The notes: generated by a model not told the origin, from the sequence alone. A stretch of DNA of 64,000 nt from Dreissena polymorpha (GCF_020536995.1 NC_068359.1:107393257-107457256), one strand, 5' to 3'; counted from the first letter of the stretch, positions 23,466 through 39,395 are shown. Made by a program: numbers and translations.

Positions 23466-24672
23466 ATACTAAATTAACTTTGAATTAACTGTTTTTGTTT
23501 TTTTTGTTACAGATACATCAAATCTAGGCATAATTGCAACATATTATTATTAATGAGCATAAGCGTATGTGCCTAAGTGTTTTACAAAGTTATATGTTTG
23601 AATTAATTTTTGCGGTTTTATTTTTGCAGCTTCTTCATATGCGTTACAAAGCAGTGAGAGTGCCACAACAGCCAGCAGAGAAGAACATATGGTAAATAAA
23701 TAGATAATAATATATATGCAAACCATTAACCATATGTATAGAACATTGAAAATGCAAACCATATGACTTATATTGTATACATCACATTCAACACAGTATA
23801 CAATATAATAGAGATTCACCCTTATATAAAACAAAATAAAAGAAAAAAAACATGCATTAAATTAACATTAAACATTGTGTTTGAAAGTTAACACTGGGAT
23901 TATTATACATTAACTTAAGTATAGTATATTAACATTAGTTGTCCATTTTATTGCATTAAAAACATCACTGGATTAAATTAATTTAGATTTTTAAAGTGAC
24001 ACTATATTTTTTATGTGATTTCAGAGTGTACCAGTCATGAAAGTAGAGGCATGAAGTGGAAAGAATGTAAGTTTTGGATATCTTTAAATTTAGATTTCAA
24101 ATTGTCTGGAACAAATCTTGAAAATATAAATATTGGTAAACTTATCACTTAGGTAGCTCTAATTGGAGGGTAGTGCAGTGCATACAATTAATTTAGAGTT
24201 AATAATTAACTTGCATGGATGGAATTCTAGTTCTTAGAACTATACTGACAATACCATTTGACAAAGCAAGTACTGTATAATGTTATTATGTAATATGCAA
24301 CAAAAGTCATGCATTTGTTGAAACATAATTAGCATCAAATATGTTAAAACATAGTACCAATGCATAGTACCAATGCATACATAGATTATGTGATATATAT
24401 GTATTAATTTTTTAACCTTTGAAGATCATAATATGAGAACAAGTCCATTTATACAAATCACACTTTTTATCCATTTTTGCAGCGCTCACAAAGAAGAACG
24501 ACAAGAGATCACAAGCCGATACATTACCAAAACTTACAGAGAAACCGATGGGAAATAACTAAGAAAAATTAGAATAAGAAATAAAAAAGTTGACTGTAGA
24601 AATTGAAATAATACATTTGGAGAAAAAGATGTGTTTAGTGTCAATACGTGACCAAGTGCTATAACTCTGACA

Positions 24673-24862
24673 TGTAATATACTAGTAGTAGATTTATTCG
24701 CCTTTTTGTAATTAAAAGGATCTTATTATTTTTTGTGCAACTACTTCATAACTCTATTATTTCTAAAATAGATAGTCTATATTAGAAATAATAGTTATGG
24801 GGCAGTTGCACACAAAATAATAAGATTTTTTTTTATTCAAAAAGGGGCATACTATTATTTCT
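24673..24862. repeat. Large imperfect hairpin
   Basis: The arms are about 85 bp with a loop of under 10 bases near 24770. Left 'cttattattttttgtgcaac' pairs with right 'agttgcacacaaaataataa', and 'ctctattatttctaaaata' with 'tattagaaataatagttat'. It lies just after the last possible exon of the MYB-like gene, between the two converging transposon genes. It may be a small foldback or a 3' structure. Confidence 0.6.
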
Positions 24863-25154
24863 ATGATAAAAATATGATTCTATCCCTTTTTGTACTTATA
24901 AAATTCCAGTCAATATTTGTGTGCTTTAAGAAATGTAGGTTAAATATTACATTGGTCATTGTATTATGTTACTGACATATAAAATACATTCTACATTCAA
25001 AGAGGAATATTAGTTGAATGCGGTGTCTTGGGACACTTCTTGATATTATTTGCTTACAAGATATCCATCATTGATAATAATAAAATTCTTCATTCAATTA
25101 ACTGAATGAAATTCCAGAATAATGGTAGATACAGTTATGTGAATTTGAAATTAG

Positions 25155-27000
25155 ACATCAACAAATCCTGGCATCATGCTTTCGCCCTGGCCAACTGGCA
25201 GTGAACTTGAGTGAAGCTCGTTATTCTGTAGCTGGCATCATACACAGCCTGTTAACATAAAACATGTTATATTACACTAACAAAATAAGACATATTTTTG
25301 TAATTTTTTTCTTAGGTATTTGATAAAATGCTGATAAAATGTTTCTTATTTTGCTAATGGCAAACTGTTAAAATTAACATACAGTTGTTTCATTAAATAT
25401 TTGTGTTTAAAATAAAGTTGTATCAAATAAAAGGATTGCATTTAGACTTGCACATAACTGACTGTTAAGCCATACCTGAACGTTGATGGTGGGAACGCCC
25501 TTTCGCCATATGTAGCCTTCTACATGGTTTACTGGCTTCTTGATATGCACATGCGTCCAATCGATGCACCCCAAAGTACTTGTAAAACCTGAAAGTTGAT
25601 CATTTAAAATTGACCCATTTTTTGTAAAAATTACAATATTAATAAGTAAATAGATATTGATATAAATGGATTATGATCGGTGCATTTATGTGCATTATAT
25701 TGAATGAAAGTTCTGCCTTATGTCAGAAGTGATGCAATATGCTGATGTGTCTTAACTTGATAATCAAATGTAATGTCATCGTTTTACTATTGATTGAAAA
25801 TGCAATAATATGTGCATTTGAGAATAAAATATTATTCCTGTTGTTGAGTGTTTTATTAATTTACAAATAAAGTGCATTACAACAATGCACTTGCCATCAA
25901 CAAATGCATATTCTACAGCATTTGTCGCAAAAATACATTTTGTATTGGAACTCAATTACAACATAGACAGACACAAGGACAGATGCACATATGGATTCAG
26001 GTGTACCCTATATCTTCTAAACAGAGTGTATAATTTGCACATTAATTATAGCACCTTTTTTAAAATTAATAAACATTAATTAACATTACATTTAAGATCA
26101 AGAATTTAAAAATAACTAAATAATCGTCATAATTTATTTTGAAAATGTTGAGAAAAAAAAAGTCCCCGATGTAATTTCGAACCACTGACTAGTCGGTCAA
26201 ATATAATCACGAGCACCGATGCGCTACCAACTGCGTCATGGCAGTGTAACTTTTTTCGGCATATACATATCTATAGGTAAATTCCTACATCTATAAATAG
26301 ATTTGTAATAGTAATGAAATCAAAATTTATGCATAGTAAATGTCTTGTAAACGTTTTCTAATAGGTTTCCCTTTTTAGAGAATATCCATTATTATAGTTT
26401 ATGATACATGCAAATTATATGTTATTACTTTTTCATTCAAACAACAAGTATTATCCATAAAATTAGTGCATGTTCACGTTCATTCAGTTTGGAGATTATT
26501 TTCACGAAAAACAAACAAACAAACGCGGACAAATATGAATTTGACAGTTGTTTACAATAAATAAGAACAATTGCAAAATGCACACATCGCAAATGACTCA
26601 CGTATCAGCGATCGCACCAAGTTCTTGTTTTGCACGAACGGCGTCGTACCAGCTGGAAATTTGACAACTTCAACTCTTAGCTGTCAAAATATTATTGACC
26701 TGTGCACAGGTCTACCTAGTTCTGGCTACCATAACTTTAAATGCCGCTTTTTTATGATTTTTGCCACGTTGCTCGGGAAAGTACACACTGCCAGGGCGAC
26801 CGGAACTTGCAGAATCCGCATCGTATTGCGGCTCAACTATTCCTTGCAAATATTGCAAAGAAATACGATTCCCGGTCGGGTTAAACGATACCGTTTGTAA
26901 AGTTCAATATCCCTATAAATCTCCAAAGGGTTGGTACGATCTAGATACACTCTTTCAAATATAATATTATTATTACGCAAGGAGCTCGTGCGGCGGCCAT
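25155..27000 (-). pseudogene. Harbinger (HARBI1-like) DDE transposase
   Basis: Three pieces lie in order on the minus strand. About 26985-26826 gives FERVYLDRTNPLEIYRDIEL then YKRYRLTRPGIVFLCNIC, the N-terminal region of PIF/Harbinger transposases. 25588-25476 gives GCIDWTHVHIKKP and GYIWRKGVPTINVQ, the DDE_Tnp_4 core with its first catalytic Asp (GCxDxTH) and the R-K-G-x-x-x-x-N-V-Q motif. 25248-25155 gives AVYDASYRITSFTQVHC then, after a frame change, WPGRKHDARI, the WPG..HD.R motif. Junctions 25476/25248 are GT-AG and in phase. The start ATG (27000-26998) is one frame off from the body, and a stop follows CNICKE. It is clearly a pseudogene. The C-terminal third, including the last catalytic acid residue, is not visible. 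Confidence 0.85.
26150..26250 (-). repeat. tRNA-like relic
   Basis: On the minus strand, 'gacgcagttggtagcgcatc' resembles a D-arm/A-box and 'cagtggttcgaaattac' a T-arm/B-box, in the right order about 35 bases apart. Acceptor-stem pairing is poor and it sits in repeat-like AT-rich sequence inside the Harbinger element. Read as a tRNA-derived SINE or pseudogene, not a working tRNA. Confidence 0.5.
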
Positions 27001-27282
27001 TTTGTAAAGTAAACGTTCAAACGACGTTACGTCATGATTGTATAGCGTAAGTCTAAACATTGTAGACTTAGCATTTGAGACTTATCTTACTGAGTCTGAG
27101 TCTAAAACTAACCATTTTATGTTTCGTGAATTAAGTTTTGTAAGGCTGAGTCTGAGTCTGAGTCAGAAACTGGAGCTGAGTCTAAGATTTGAGACTTACG
27201 TACATTGGTGAATACGGCTCTAGAAGTTTCGATGTCATTGGTCTTTTAAAAAACCTATTTCCGTCAATCTATTTTCAAAGTT

Positions 27283-27597
27283 AACAAGAGATGTGTTTGT
27301 CAGAAACACAATGCCCCCTTATGCGCCGCTTTTTTTTACCTTTGACCTTGAAGGATGACCTTTACCTTTCACCACTCAAAATGTGAAGCTCCTTGAGATA
27401 CACATGCATCCAAAATATCAAGTTGCTATGTTCAATATTTCAAAAGTTATTGCAAAACTTTACTGTAAGGTTAAAGTTTTGGGACAGAATGACAGAATGA
27501 CAGTCAGAAAGAAAGACAGACAGGCCAAACACAATATACCCCCGATCATTCGATAAAACAATATACCCCCGATCATTCGACCGGGGGCATACAAAAC
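27283..27597 (+). repeat. AACAAGAG...GGGGGCATA dispersed element
   Basis: It starts 'aacaagagatgtgtttgtca' with 'aatgcccccttatg' and ends 'cgaccgggggcataca'. Inside are 'cctttgaccttgaaggatga', 'gacagacaggcca' and a duplicated 'atacccccgatcattcga'. It lies 63 bases outside the right end of the Harbinger element. Confidence 0.6.
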
Positions 27598-27599
27598 TT

Positions 27600-29030
27600 G
27601 TAAAATTAACGCAGGGATTTAATTGTGATTATTTGAATCATTATAAATCTAGGGAATGAATAACCTAATCGGTGCTTAAGACAAATATGTGCCTGTTTAA
27701 AAGGCGAATGTGTTCGACTCATGGGCGAATTCAGTGGGTATTGGAAATCAACTATTTTTTCAATGAACATTTTCTGCATCAGTTGAGTCCCGGAAATGAT
27801 AGACGATCTTCTTATTATATACTTGTAACATTGTCCCTTCACGCTTTTGAAGTGTGACCTTGATGCGACACGGAAGTCCAATGTTTGCGACGTCATATTT
27901 CGGGCCTAAAATTTATTTACTCACAATTTTATAGAAACATGTATTGCACAAACACGATATGAGTATTGTTCTATTCATTGCGGGATGCCATAATCCGTTA
28001 ATGAATTTTTGTTTTTAGGACATTATATTTGTCAATGTTTCTTTCGGGTTTAACACGATGTGTGCGTAAATTTCGAAGTTTAAGAGATCCTATCGCGCCT
28101 GGGGCCTCATTGTGTGAAAACCAAATCAGCTACTAGTAGGAATAGCATTTATACTATTCATTTCGGTGACACACGTGTTGGTCAATTAACAAATAAATAA
28201 AGCAGCACACAGTACAGTTTTTTGCTGTTTATTAACGATAACACTACGTATAACGATAAAACAAATCGTAACAAGAATAATGAATGCGTCCTGAGCATGT
28301 AAGAATTATGCGAAAGAACCACATTTCCAAAATAACTCCCGCAACAACAGTTGACAAATCAAAGACGTCATATACAGCACACATATTTTACGAACATATA
28401 AACATAAATGAACATGAAACAATCTCGACAAGAGGGCGGGGCGCGGGGAGAAAACATGGTGCTTGAACCAGTAGCATTGGCATCGAACTAAAACAAAATC
28501 GACTCCAATTTACATCCAACCGATCACATCGCAAAATACCATTGAAATCGGTACAGTCATAATGCTTTTGAAAACCTGTTTATGCGACAGCTAGAGATAA
28601 CTCTGTTGTAAACTTCATGTACATTTACTACACATATTTCTAATGAGCGTTTTTAAGCTTATACTTGCTAAATGCATTAATAAATAGTTTGTAATCCGAG
28701 ATTTATATCATATAAACGTGTAAAACAAAAAACGAACCCGAAAAACTCTTGACCGTCTGGAATTTGAAATTCACAAGCGAATAGCGACCGTCAGAAATAA
28801 GATATTTAATATAGACATTTCAAACGCCTATCATGCTACTTGTTTTCCTCAAAATGAGCATATTACAGTAGCTGGACAACAAGCTCCAGAATACATGAAT
28901 TAAATGCTCCATGTACATGGAATGTTAGTTGTATACATTTACAAATATCGCTACGTATACACCTATACTTTGTTTTAAAATGTTATATAGTTGCATTATT
29001 AAACAATAATGTAATGAGTGAACAATGCAT
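27600..29030. other. Intergenic; no gene supported
   Basis: Open frames on both strands at 27606-27896 and 28284-28466 have no recognisable motif or codon signal. I see no clear repeats. A short G-rich run (gagggcggggcgcggggag) is at about 28431-28450. Confidence 0.35.
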
Positions 29031-29549
29031 TTAAAGGGGCCTTTTCACAGATTTTGGCATTTTATTTAACTTATTCATTAAATGCTTTATATTGATAAAT
29101 GTAAACATTGGATCATAAAAGCTCCAGTAAAAAATCACGAAAAAAATTAAAAAAAGGAAAAGAACATTGCCCGGAGCAGATTTCGAACCAGTGACCCCTG
29201 GAGTCCTGCCAGAGTCCTGAAGTAAAAACGCTTTAGCCTACTGAGCTATTCCGCCGAGTATACATTCTTGACGTATTTTATACCTTATATAAGCAATCTT
29301 CGTAGTTTCACAAAATTTAACGACAAAAACAGAACTCTCCAAATTATTCAATCGTTTCGCGTTGCAACGCTTTATAATTTTTAGGTTTTAAAATCGTCAA
29401 AAGATGCATATAATGGCTATATTAGAGCATGGTTAATGTTCAGTATTACTGTTTCCTCACAAATATCATAACTAAAACGAAAACTTACGAATCTGAAACA
29501 ACTTTTTTCAATTTTGTCAATTTACCAAAGCGTGAAAAGATCCCTTTAA
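29031..29549 (-). mobile_element. TTAA-bounded element with tRNA-like core (second copy)
   Basis: It begins TTAA-AGGGGCC and ends ...TCCCT-TTAA, the same family as 11738-12232, sharing 'gctttatattgataaatgta', 'actctccaaattattcaatc' and 'gttcagtattactgtttcct'. The minus-strand tRNA-like segment (about 29160-29260) has 'atagctcagtaggctaaagc' and 'cactggttcgaaatctg'. It carries a small duplication around 'cctggagtcctgccagagtc', lengthening the middle. Flanking 'aatgcat' occurs on the left and 'attgcat' on the right. Confidence 0.7.
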
Positions 29550-30175
29550 CATTGCATTTAAAATTGCATATGATAACAATACAATATAAAGAAAACAAAA
29601 CGTTAACATGTGCCCGACTAAATGTTTGATCTATCCGCAGTGATTTGTGTGAGGCAGAATAGTCTCATAAATATGCAAATGTAGTAAAACATGTAATAGA
29701 ACAAAGGGTACGAAATAAGTAAATAAACATATAAATAAATACTAAAAACACAATGTAAGGGCGTTAAGATCGTACACCTGATTTTCCGACTGGAATTTTT
29801 GGAAAATGAGTATTGCTTTATTAAACATGATTACGTCTTTAACTTGTTTCACAACGCTGCCTAAATCTCCACAGGGTACAAAACCGATTAGATCAACATC
29901 GCCTTTAATGCTTAATAAGCTGATTAGATAATCAATAAAAGTCACTTTAAAAGCCAAATCCAGTAATAAGTCCTTATTTGACCTAATTCGAATAATTGCA
30001 TTATCATAATAATAACTGACATACTGAATAATTGAACGACTATAAATAATCATAACAATTAAAATAATCATATACAAAAAGTATATCGTGAAGTACGAAT
30101 TATGAACTTTTTTATTGATTCGTTAAAAGTCAAAATAACTATATCATAAAACATATAGTTAAGTAAGTACATGTG

Positions 30176-30435
30176 CTATGATTCTTTTGTTTTACTTGAT
30201 GAAATGAGTACCAGTTTCGCACAAAACTCATCGGATTCGATCAACCAATGTCTAACAAGTTCCTGCATTTCCCTTTTCTTTTTCTTCTGCTGTCGCAACT
30301 GTTCCAGGATTTTAGTTGCGCGCGCACGCGGGATCTGTAGCACCGCACCGGAAATACTGGTTCCAAGCGACCAAAGGCCAGCGTTCATCACGCTTTGCTG
30401 GTCCCCGCCTTGCCAGAGTGACCACAGAAAACGAC
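30176..30435 (-). other. Terminal exon of the 311-residue gene
   Basis: The acceptor is TTTCAG at 30441-30436 and the stop codon is at 30178-30176. It encodes the second hydrophobic segment and the basic region. A minus-strand frame at 30077-29742, just beyond the stop, is probably 3' untranslated or intergenic sequence. Confidence 0.7.
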
Positions 30436-33400
30436 CTGAAATGTACACATACATAATTGTAAACATGTACATTTACAAGTCTCTTCCACTAAAAAAATAT
30501 TGTTAAATGGAGATCAGCTCTTTTTAGAATTTATAATCAATACTATTTTATTAAACAATAAAACAATACGTTTTCAGTGACTTTGGGTATCGTTGCTCAA
30601 ATGACGTAGATAAAAGCGTGATTTGCAAGAGCTAATTAGTTTCAGGGTTATAATACACATTTTTTAAAGCTTACATAAAATAAAGCCAAATCAAACAACA
30701 ATGCTTAAACCGTTAATTAGTAATTATGAGACATGTACATTATTTAAAACGCTAGTATATTACCAATTTAAATGCGTGTTGTTTATGGTTGAAATAACTG
30801 GGGAGAGATGCTTTTACTAGCGGGATAAGAGGTCAAAACATCCCAATTGTCTTTAAAATGAAAATCTTCAATAATTAAGAATTATAATTATTACAATATA
30901 TAACAAATGTGTCACATCAGCGAAATGGTTAAATCGCCATCAATCGATATGTGTTTATGGCCTATTGCCTCAATTGGAAATAACTCTAGGTAACTGGAAA
31001 GGCTTTTGTCACATGGGAAACAGGCGAATGCGTAGTTAGTGCTCATTGTAAAATAAATGGCCCAGTTCTTCTTCGTACATACGTCAAGGTCGACTGTCTC
31101 ATGCGAGCTAGTTGGATTCTATTAATGTTCACAGAGGGTTGAACCCACTATAAGTGAGTAGCAAAGTGCAAACTGCTCGAATTGGATAGCGGATAAGTTT
31201 TAATGAATGAGTAGCTTCATTATACCTGACCTTTCCATCCGCGCACAAGTTATTAAGCCAAAGTGTTAGCGTCTGACAACGGACCCGTTCAGAAAATCGC
31301 CAACGATAACAGCATTCTAGTTCTTGTACTTGCCCCCCCTCCCCCTCCCAGTTAATTTTTTACCAATAACAACGCTTGTTACATTTTAGGTTTCAGTTTC
31401 ATTCATCGGATGTACCTACGATTAAGTTTAAGACTTAACTTAAGAATGTTCGTAGTAATCGGGCCGAAGGACGGAGGAAATTTTAACACGAAAACTTAGA
31501 AAATCTTCGAAAAAAACACTAGTTGGATTTAAAAATATCTTTAAAGAAATAGCCATATGGCAACTTTGATAGTCCGGACGAACCTGCGCAGACGGCGCCA
31601 ATGCCCAGGGACGCTCGCTGGAAAAACGCCTCGTCCATCCGAGCCTTGGATTCCACGGCCGTCATCACGGCTCGCATGGGGGTCTCGCAGCGGCGGATCT
31701 GCCGCCATATACTCTCTGTCTGCGTAATGATAGACTTCGAGTCCAGCTGGGTGATTTGAAAGTCTGAGTTTCCGGCGCTTTGTAAATGTTTCATAATTAT
31801 AAGCTCAAGTTGTACTGTGCTGGTCTGAATTTCGTGAACATTGTGACAGAGGTCGCGTAGTTTTACTTTAATGCCCGGTGACGTCACGACGGTAGTCTCT
31901 ATTGCGAATCTGCACACGTCGCTCGACGCTGATAGAAATAAAGTCTCGGATAGCAAGGTGACGATATGCCGGAAGAAGGATAGAAGATAGTACGGGCAGA
32001 GCGAGCTCTTTGTTCGGTACAGTTGCTCGAGCTTGCTCAAGCACTGGTGGGTCCGGATGTAGAACTCGCCGTGACCTTTGAACTCGGTGTCAAGGATCTC
32101 CTGAATAAAGTCGTTGAGGAAGTCGAGAACCGGAAGGTCGCCTTCCGCCAGTTGGACGAGTAGTCGCACGCCTGGAAAGGGAATTTCAATTTGTGAATGA
32201 CCTTTGTGACTATAATTCTCAAAGTGCCAAAGGTACGTAAAAAAGTAATTTTACAAAGTTGCATACACGTATTTCAATACTCGCAATGCAATAAAAATAT
32301 GTATACATACAGGTACTTCATTTTTCGCACAAAAATGACATGTACATCTCATTGGTTGCACTGTCATAAAAGTTTATGCTTCGGCAGTTGCACTTCACTT
32401 GAGTGTGAAAATACTCTTGCAAATGTATTTATTTTTACTAAAAAGGAAACGTGTAAAACAATATGTTTTATTCGCACTTAAGTTAAAAGTGGTATATTTC
32501 TTCATTCGCATTTGATAACTTTGATAATTTGCATAAGATTTACTTTTATTTGTAAAATAAACAAAACGTACCGGTGACCAGTGTTCATGTAAATGTTCAG
32601 TGTGAAGCATAGCTGTATTCTCAATAGCAACGTTTTGTTAAAAAAGACGTCCTTATAACCAAGGTAAACGTCAATTTTAAATCGTTAACATCTCGCAACT
32701 TTTTCGAAAAGTTAAACACAGACGAAATGTTATTTGCTTCTTTTAGCTTAACAATATTTTCACATATTTTTATTTAACAAACGCCCAAATGGATGAGTGC
32801 GATACTTCAGTTCATTTAAACAAAGCGAACATATGTATTGTGTACATATGTTAATGTGGCGACGTTATTAAAATTTTAACAATTATTTTAAATATTGTTA
32901 TTATTATTATTATTTGTCTATGCCCGTACAATTATCATATGACGTTCCTGCGATAATTGTCCAGCTTTCTTTCATACGATAGCTTATCGCGTACGGTACA
33001 TTCTCTGATATGAAACGAGACAATAGTAAAACTTAACCGATAATAAGTTTTCTTTAAGGATAATGTACAAAATAAGTTGCTTATACACACGCAAGTCGTT
33101 ATTCAAATAGTAGGTTAAGCAATGACACATTGTGAAACTTTATTACCTAAACCTATACTGCAATTAAATATCTTGTACGGTAGTGACAGTCTATGATTAC
33201 CCATTAGGCACATGAGGCATCTGTCTATGGGCTCCGCGACTTTAGGGCCTCATTAGATTGAGGCGAAATTATTCTTTTTACTAACTTACTTTTTACCTGA
33301 CGAGCCAATTATTTTACATCAATGTCATGCTCCGATTAAAGGCTTTAAATTATCTTACGAATGAAATATTTTATTATTTGCAACCGTATTGTTTTTAAAG

Positions 33401-34554
33401 TGATTTCGTTTTTAATACATAAATTAGGCGCCTCACACTGGAGTAGAGTTAGGAATTTTTAAACAAGTGAAATGGGAAGCGGACAACGACAACGAGCGAC
33501 GCATGGTATTGTAATGCGCATGTGGGGGTTAGAGCCTAGAGGGTTAGGGTAAGGGTTAGAGGTCGGGTTTGGGTAAGGGTTAGCCTAAACCCTAACCTTA
33601 ACCCTTACCCGACCCCTAAACCGAACCCTAACCTAACCATAACCCATGGTTATCTCCCCTATACCATGCCTCGCTCGTTGTAGTTGTCCCCTTCCCAAGT
33701 GAAATCGACTGGGCACTGGTGTTCTAGTAGGCACTAGGCCCACTAGGGGCCTGGCTCGTGGGCCCCACAAGTTTCACTGTCTATGGTCCTCGAACGTGCT
33801 TAATCCGGCACTGAGGAGATATTTTATTTACCTAAGCGCACACTTTAACTATTTTACATTTATCAGAGTGTTAATAAACAATGTCTTCAGGTATGGTGCA
33901 AATAATAAATAAAGAACATATATTGATGGGATGATCCGATAGAAATTACAAGAACGGTTTATATATCGTGAACACAGTTTAAAAGGACTTCATCTAATGT
34001 GAACAAGTGCAATATTCAATGTAACAAATGCATATAATTTAAATTTATTTTGACAGTAACTGCAGTAGTCTGAAATACTATAATCAATCTCCTTTGTTAT
34101 GCACATTACAAAAGTTAATTTCTTTTCGATAATATTTCTTTACATTAAAGTCAATATGCCTCAATGTATGTAGCAAATGTGTTTAACCGCATACATAATA
34201 CAATCGATGTTATTATGCGTCCTATCCGTAAGTAAAGCGTTAATATTAGACATGTTACCGCACAATTCTATTAAATTTACATATAACAGACGATTCAAGC
34301 ATAAATTATATTTTATAACGATACAACCGGCGCAATTATGTTCACTATTCGTTCACTAGTAATATTCGACTACTTTTTTAACTGTTCAGTATTCTCTAGA
34401 ATTTAACCAATTACTGAAAACCGTCGATGATATTATTAATACATTCTAACATTGTATTTCACTTACCATTATACGATTTTTCCGATGTAACGTTGGTAGA
34501 CTCGTAGATATCCTGTTCACTCTTCGATCTTTTGAGGGGTACAAATTTCGACAT
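30176..34554 (-). CDS. Unrecognised 311-residue helical protein
   Basis: Three minus-strand exons join cleanly in the same phase: 34554-34467 (ATG start), 32171-31584 and 30435-30176 (TAG stop), with GT-AG boundaries. The total is exactly 312 codons. The N-terminus is polar (MSKFVPLKRSKSEQDIYEST) with no signal peptide. Residues 32-215 look mostly alpha-helical, with LAEGDLPVLDFLNDFIQEIL and DLCHNVHEIQTSTVQLELII. Two hydrophobic, glycine-rich segments follow, about 216-233 (ASLGIGAVCAG, then RFLWSLW) and 244-260 (AGLWSLGTSISGAVLQI), separated by a short polar GGDQQS loop. A strongly basic stretch (QQKKKKRE at 274-281) precedes the end. That layout suggests a cytosolic protein with a membrane-inserting hairpin near its C-terminus, but this is inference and I cannot name a family. 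Intron 1 (2.3 kb) carries the foldback at 33474. Expression evidence and a profile search would decide. Confidence 0.75.
33180..33800. repeat. Probable older repeat hosting the foldback
   Basis: Sequence on both sides of the foldback is richer in GC than its surroundings and contains 'ctatgggctccgcgacttta', 'gggcctcattag', 'gcactaggcccactaggggc' and 'gtgggccccacaag'. This looks like one dispersed element interrupted at the target site. I cannot define its ends. Confidence 0.3.
33465..33705. mobile_element. Foldback with telomere-like motifs and 9-bp target duplication
   Basis: The inverted arms start 'gggaagcggacaacgacaac' and end 'gttgtccccttccc' (element proper 33474-33696). The outer arm carries 'gagcgacgcatggta' and its inverse, the inner arm carries runs such as 'gagggttagggtaagggtta' and 'accctaaccttaaccctta'. 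A perfect 9-bp repeat, aagtgaaat, flanks it at 33465-33473 and 33697-33705. A 9-bp duplication suits Mutator-like (MULE) elements among others; without a transposase the class is inference. Confidence 0.85.
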
Positions 34555-34559
34555 AGTCC

Positions 34560-38740
<4,181 letters not shown>

Positions 38741-38972
38741 TTAACCCATTTATGCGTAGCGTCTAAAAAAAAGGCCTTGGCAAACAGCGTAGACCCAGAT
38801 GAGACGCCGCATGATGCGGCGTCTCATCAGGGTCTGCGCTGTTTGCTTAAAGGAATTTCTGTAATAAACACATTCTAAATTGAGAACTAAGTATAATAGA
38901 CATCCCTAATTTTGGAAATACATTGATCCAATTTAGAAGGATGAGAGAGTCAACTAGGCTTAAATGGGTTAA
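38741..38972. mobile_element. TTAA-bounded MITE with a strong central hairpin
   Basis: The ends are TTAACCCATTTATGCGTAG and the inverse ...CTTAAATGGGTTAA. Bases 38780-38848 form a long near-perfect hairpin; its core gatgagacgccgcat is followed directly by its complement atgcggcgtctcatc, and outer parts pair gcaaacagcg with cgctgtttgc. I recall this element as very abundant in dreissenid mussel DNA (memory, not checked). No coding frame. Confidence 0.75.
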
Positions 38973-39379
38973 TTATAGTCTTGAAGGCCCTGTATTTACA
39001 TGCCTGTTTACTTGGCACCACACACTCGTGTTACGTCACATGTTCATTGCCTCGCTAGCCGCCTTTCCGTGTAAATTATTTCTGTGAAAAACAATGTCAC
39101 GTGAGAAGTTTTCGAAAATAAACATTTATCACTCAGTCCAATTATAAAATCACCCATTGTCCGACCTTTTTTTGTTTGAAAAATAAACAAAAGAAAACTC
39201 ATACATACTGCCTCGTACTATGTGTATGCAGAAGTACGTATCCCCGTATCTATTGTTTTCACTCTTCGGATGCTGTAAGCCGCATAACTATTTTTGAAAG
39301 ATCAACAGTTTGCAAAGATGACATTGACCTGACATTGGAGCGCAACGATGAGACAATAAGTGCATAATCAGACTATCCT

Positions 39380-39395
39380 ATTAATTGTCCCCCCC
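39380..39395. repeat. Short poly-C tract
   Basis: A run of about ten C in 'aattgtcccccccccccgtt', followed by 'aaaggggtggggta'. A low-complexity tract of no known function. Confidence 0.7.

Larger units (their letters stand above)
20736..24562 (+). pseudogene. Harbinger MYB/SANT-like accessory protein
   Basis: Exon 1 (20736-20930) starts MECLAVEDSETKRQK, then in a second frame WSEPEIVFNALVRNRWNLL, then in a third IRRKKWDEVASRIS. Exon 2 (21491-21555) reads VKFGVAKTGEQCQKKYQNSK. Tryptophan spacing (W-SEPE, RNRW, KKW-DEVA) and the TGEQCQKKYQ end fit the Myb/SANT-like DNA-binding domain found in Harbinger second proteins, which bind element ends and carry the transposase to the nucleus. At least two frame shifts lie in exon 1. 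Possible 3' exons are 23630-23691, 24025-24066 and 24483-24562, ending KLTEKPMGNN-stop; the last two join in frame, the first does not. A 1.4 kb insert-bearing intron separates them from exon 2. Confidence 0.7.
20507..27220. mobile_element. PIF/Harbinger DNA transposon, 6.7 kb, decayed
   Basis: The outer ends GAGCCGTATTCATCAAT (left) and ATTGGTGAATACGGCTC (right) are inverted repeats. Just inside, both ends carry runs of gagtct/agactc motifs (20530-20590 and 27100-27195). The interior has the two genes typical of PIF/Harbinger elements: a MYB/SANT-like protein on the plus strand and a DDE transposase on the minus strand. Both have frame damage, so the element looks dead. The usual 3-bp TWA duplication is not clear (cag on the left, tag on the right). 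Two dispersed repeats have inserted within it (22119 and 23370). Confidence 0.85.

Noticed and set aside
29742-30077. 111-codon minus-strand frame just after the 311-residue gene
   Set aside because: No acceptor or motif; most likely 3' flanking sequence.
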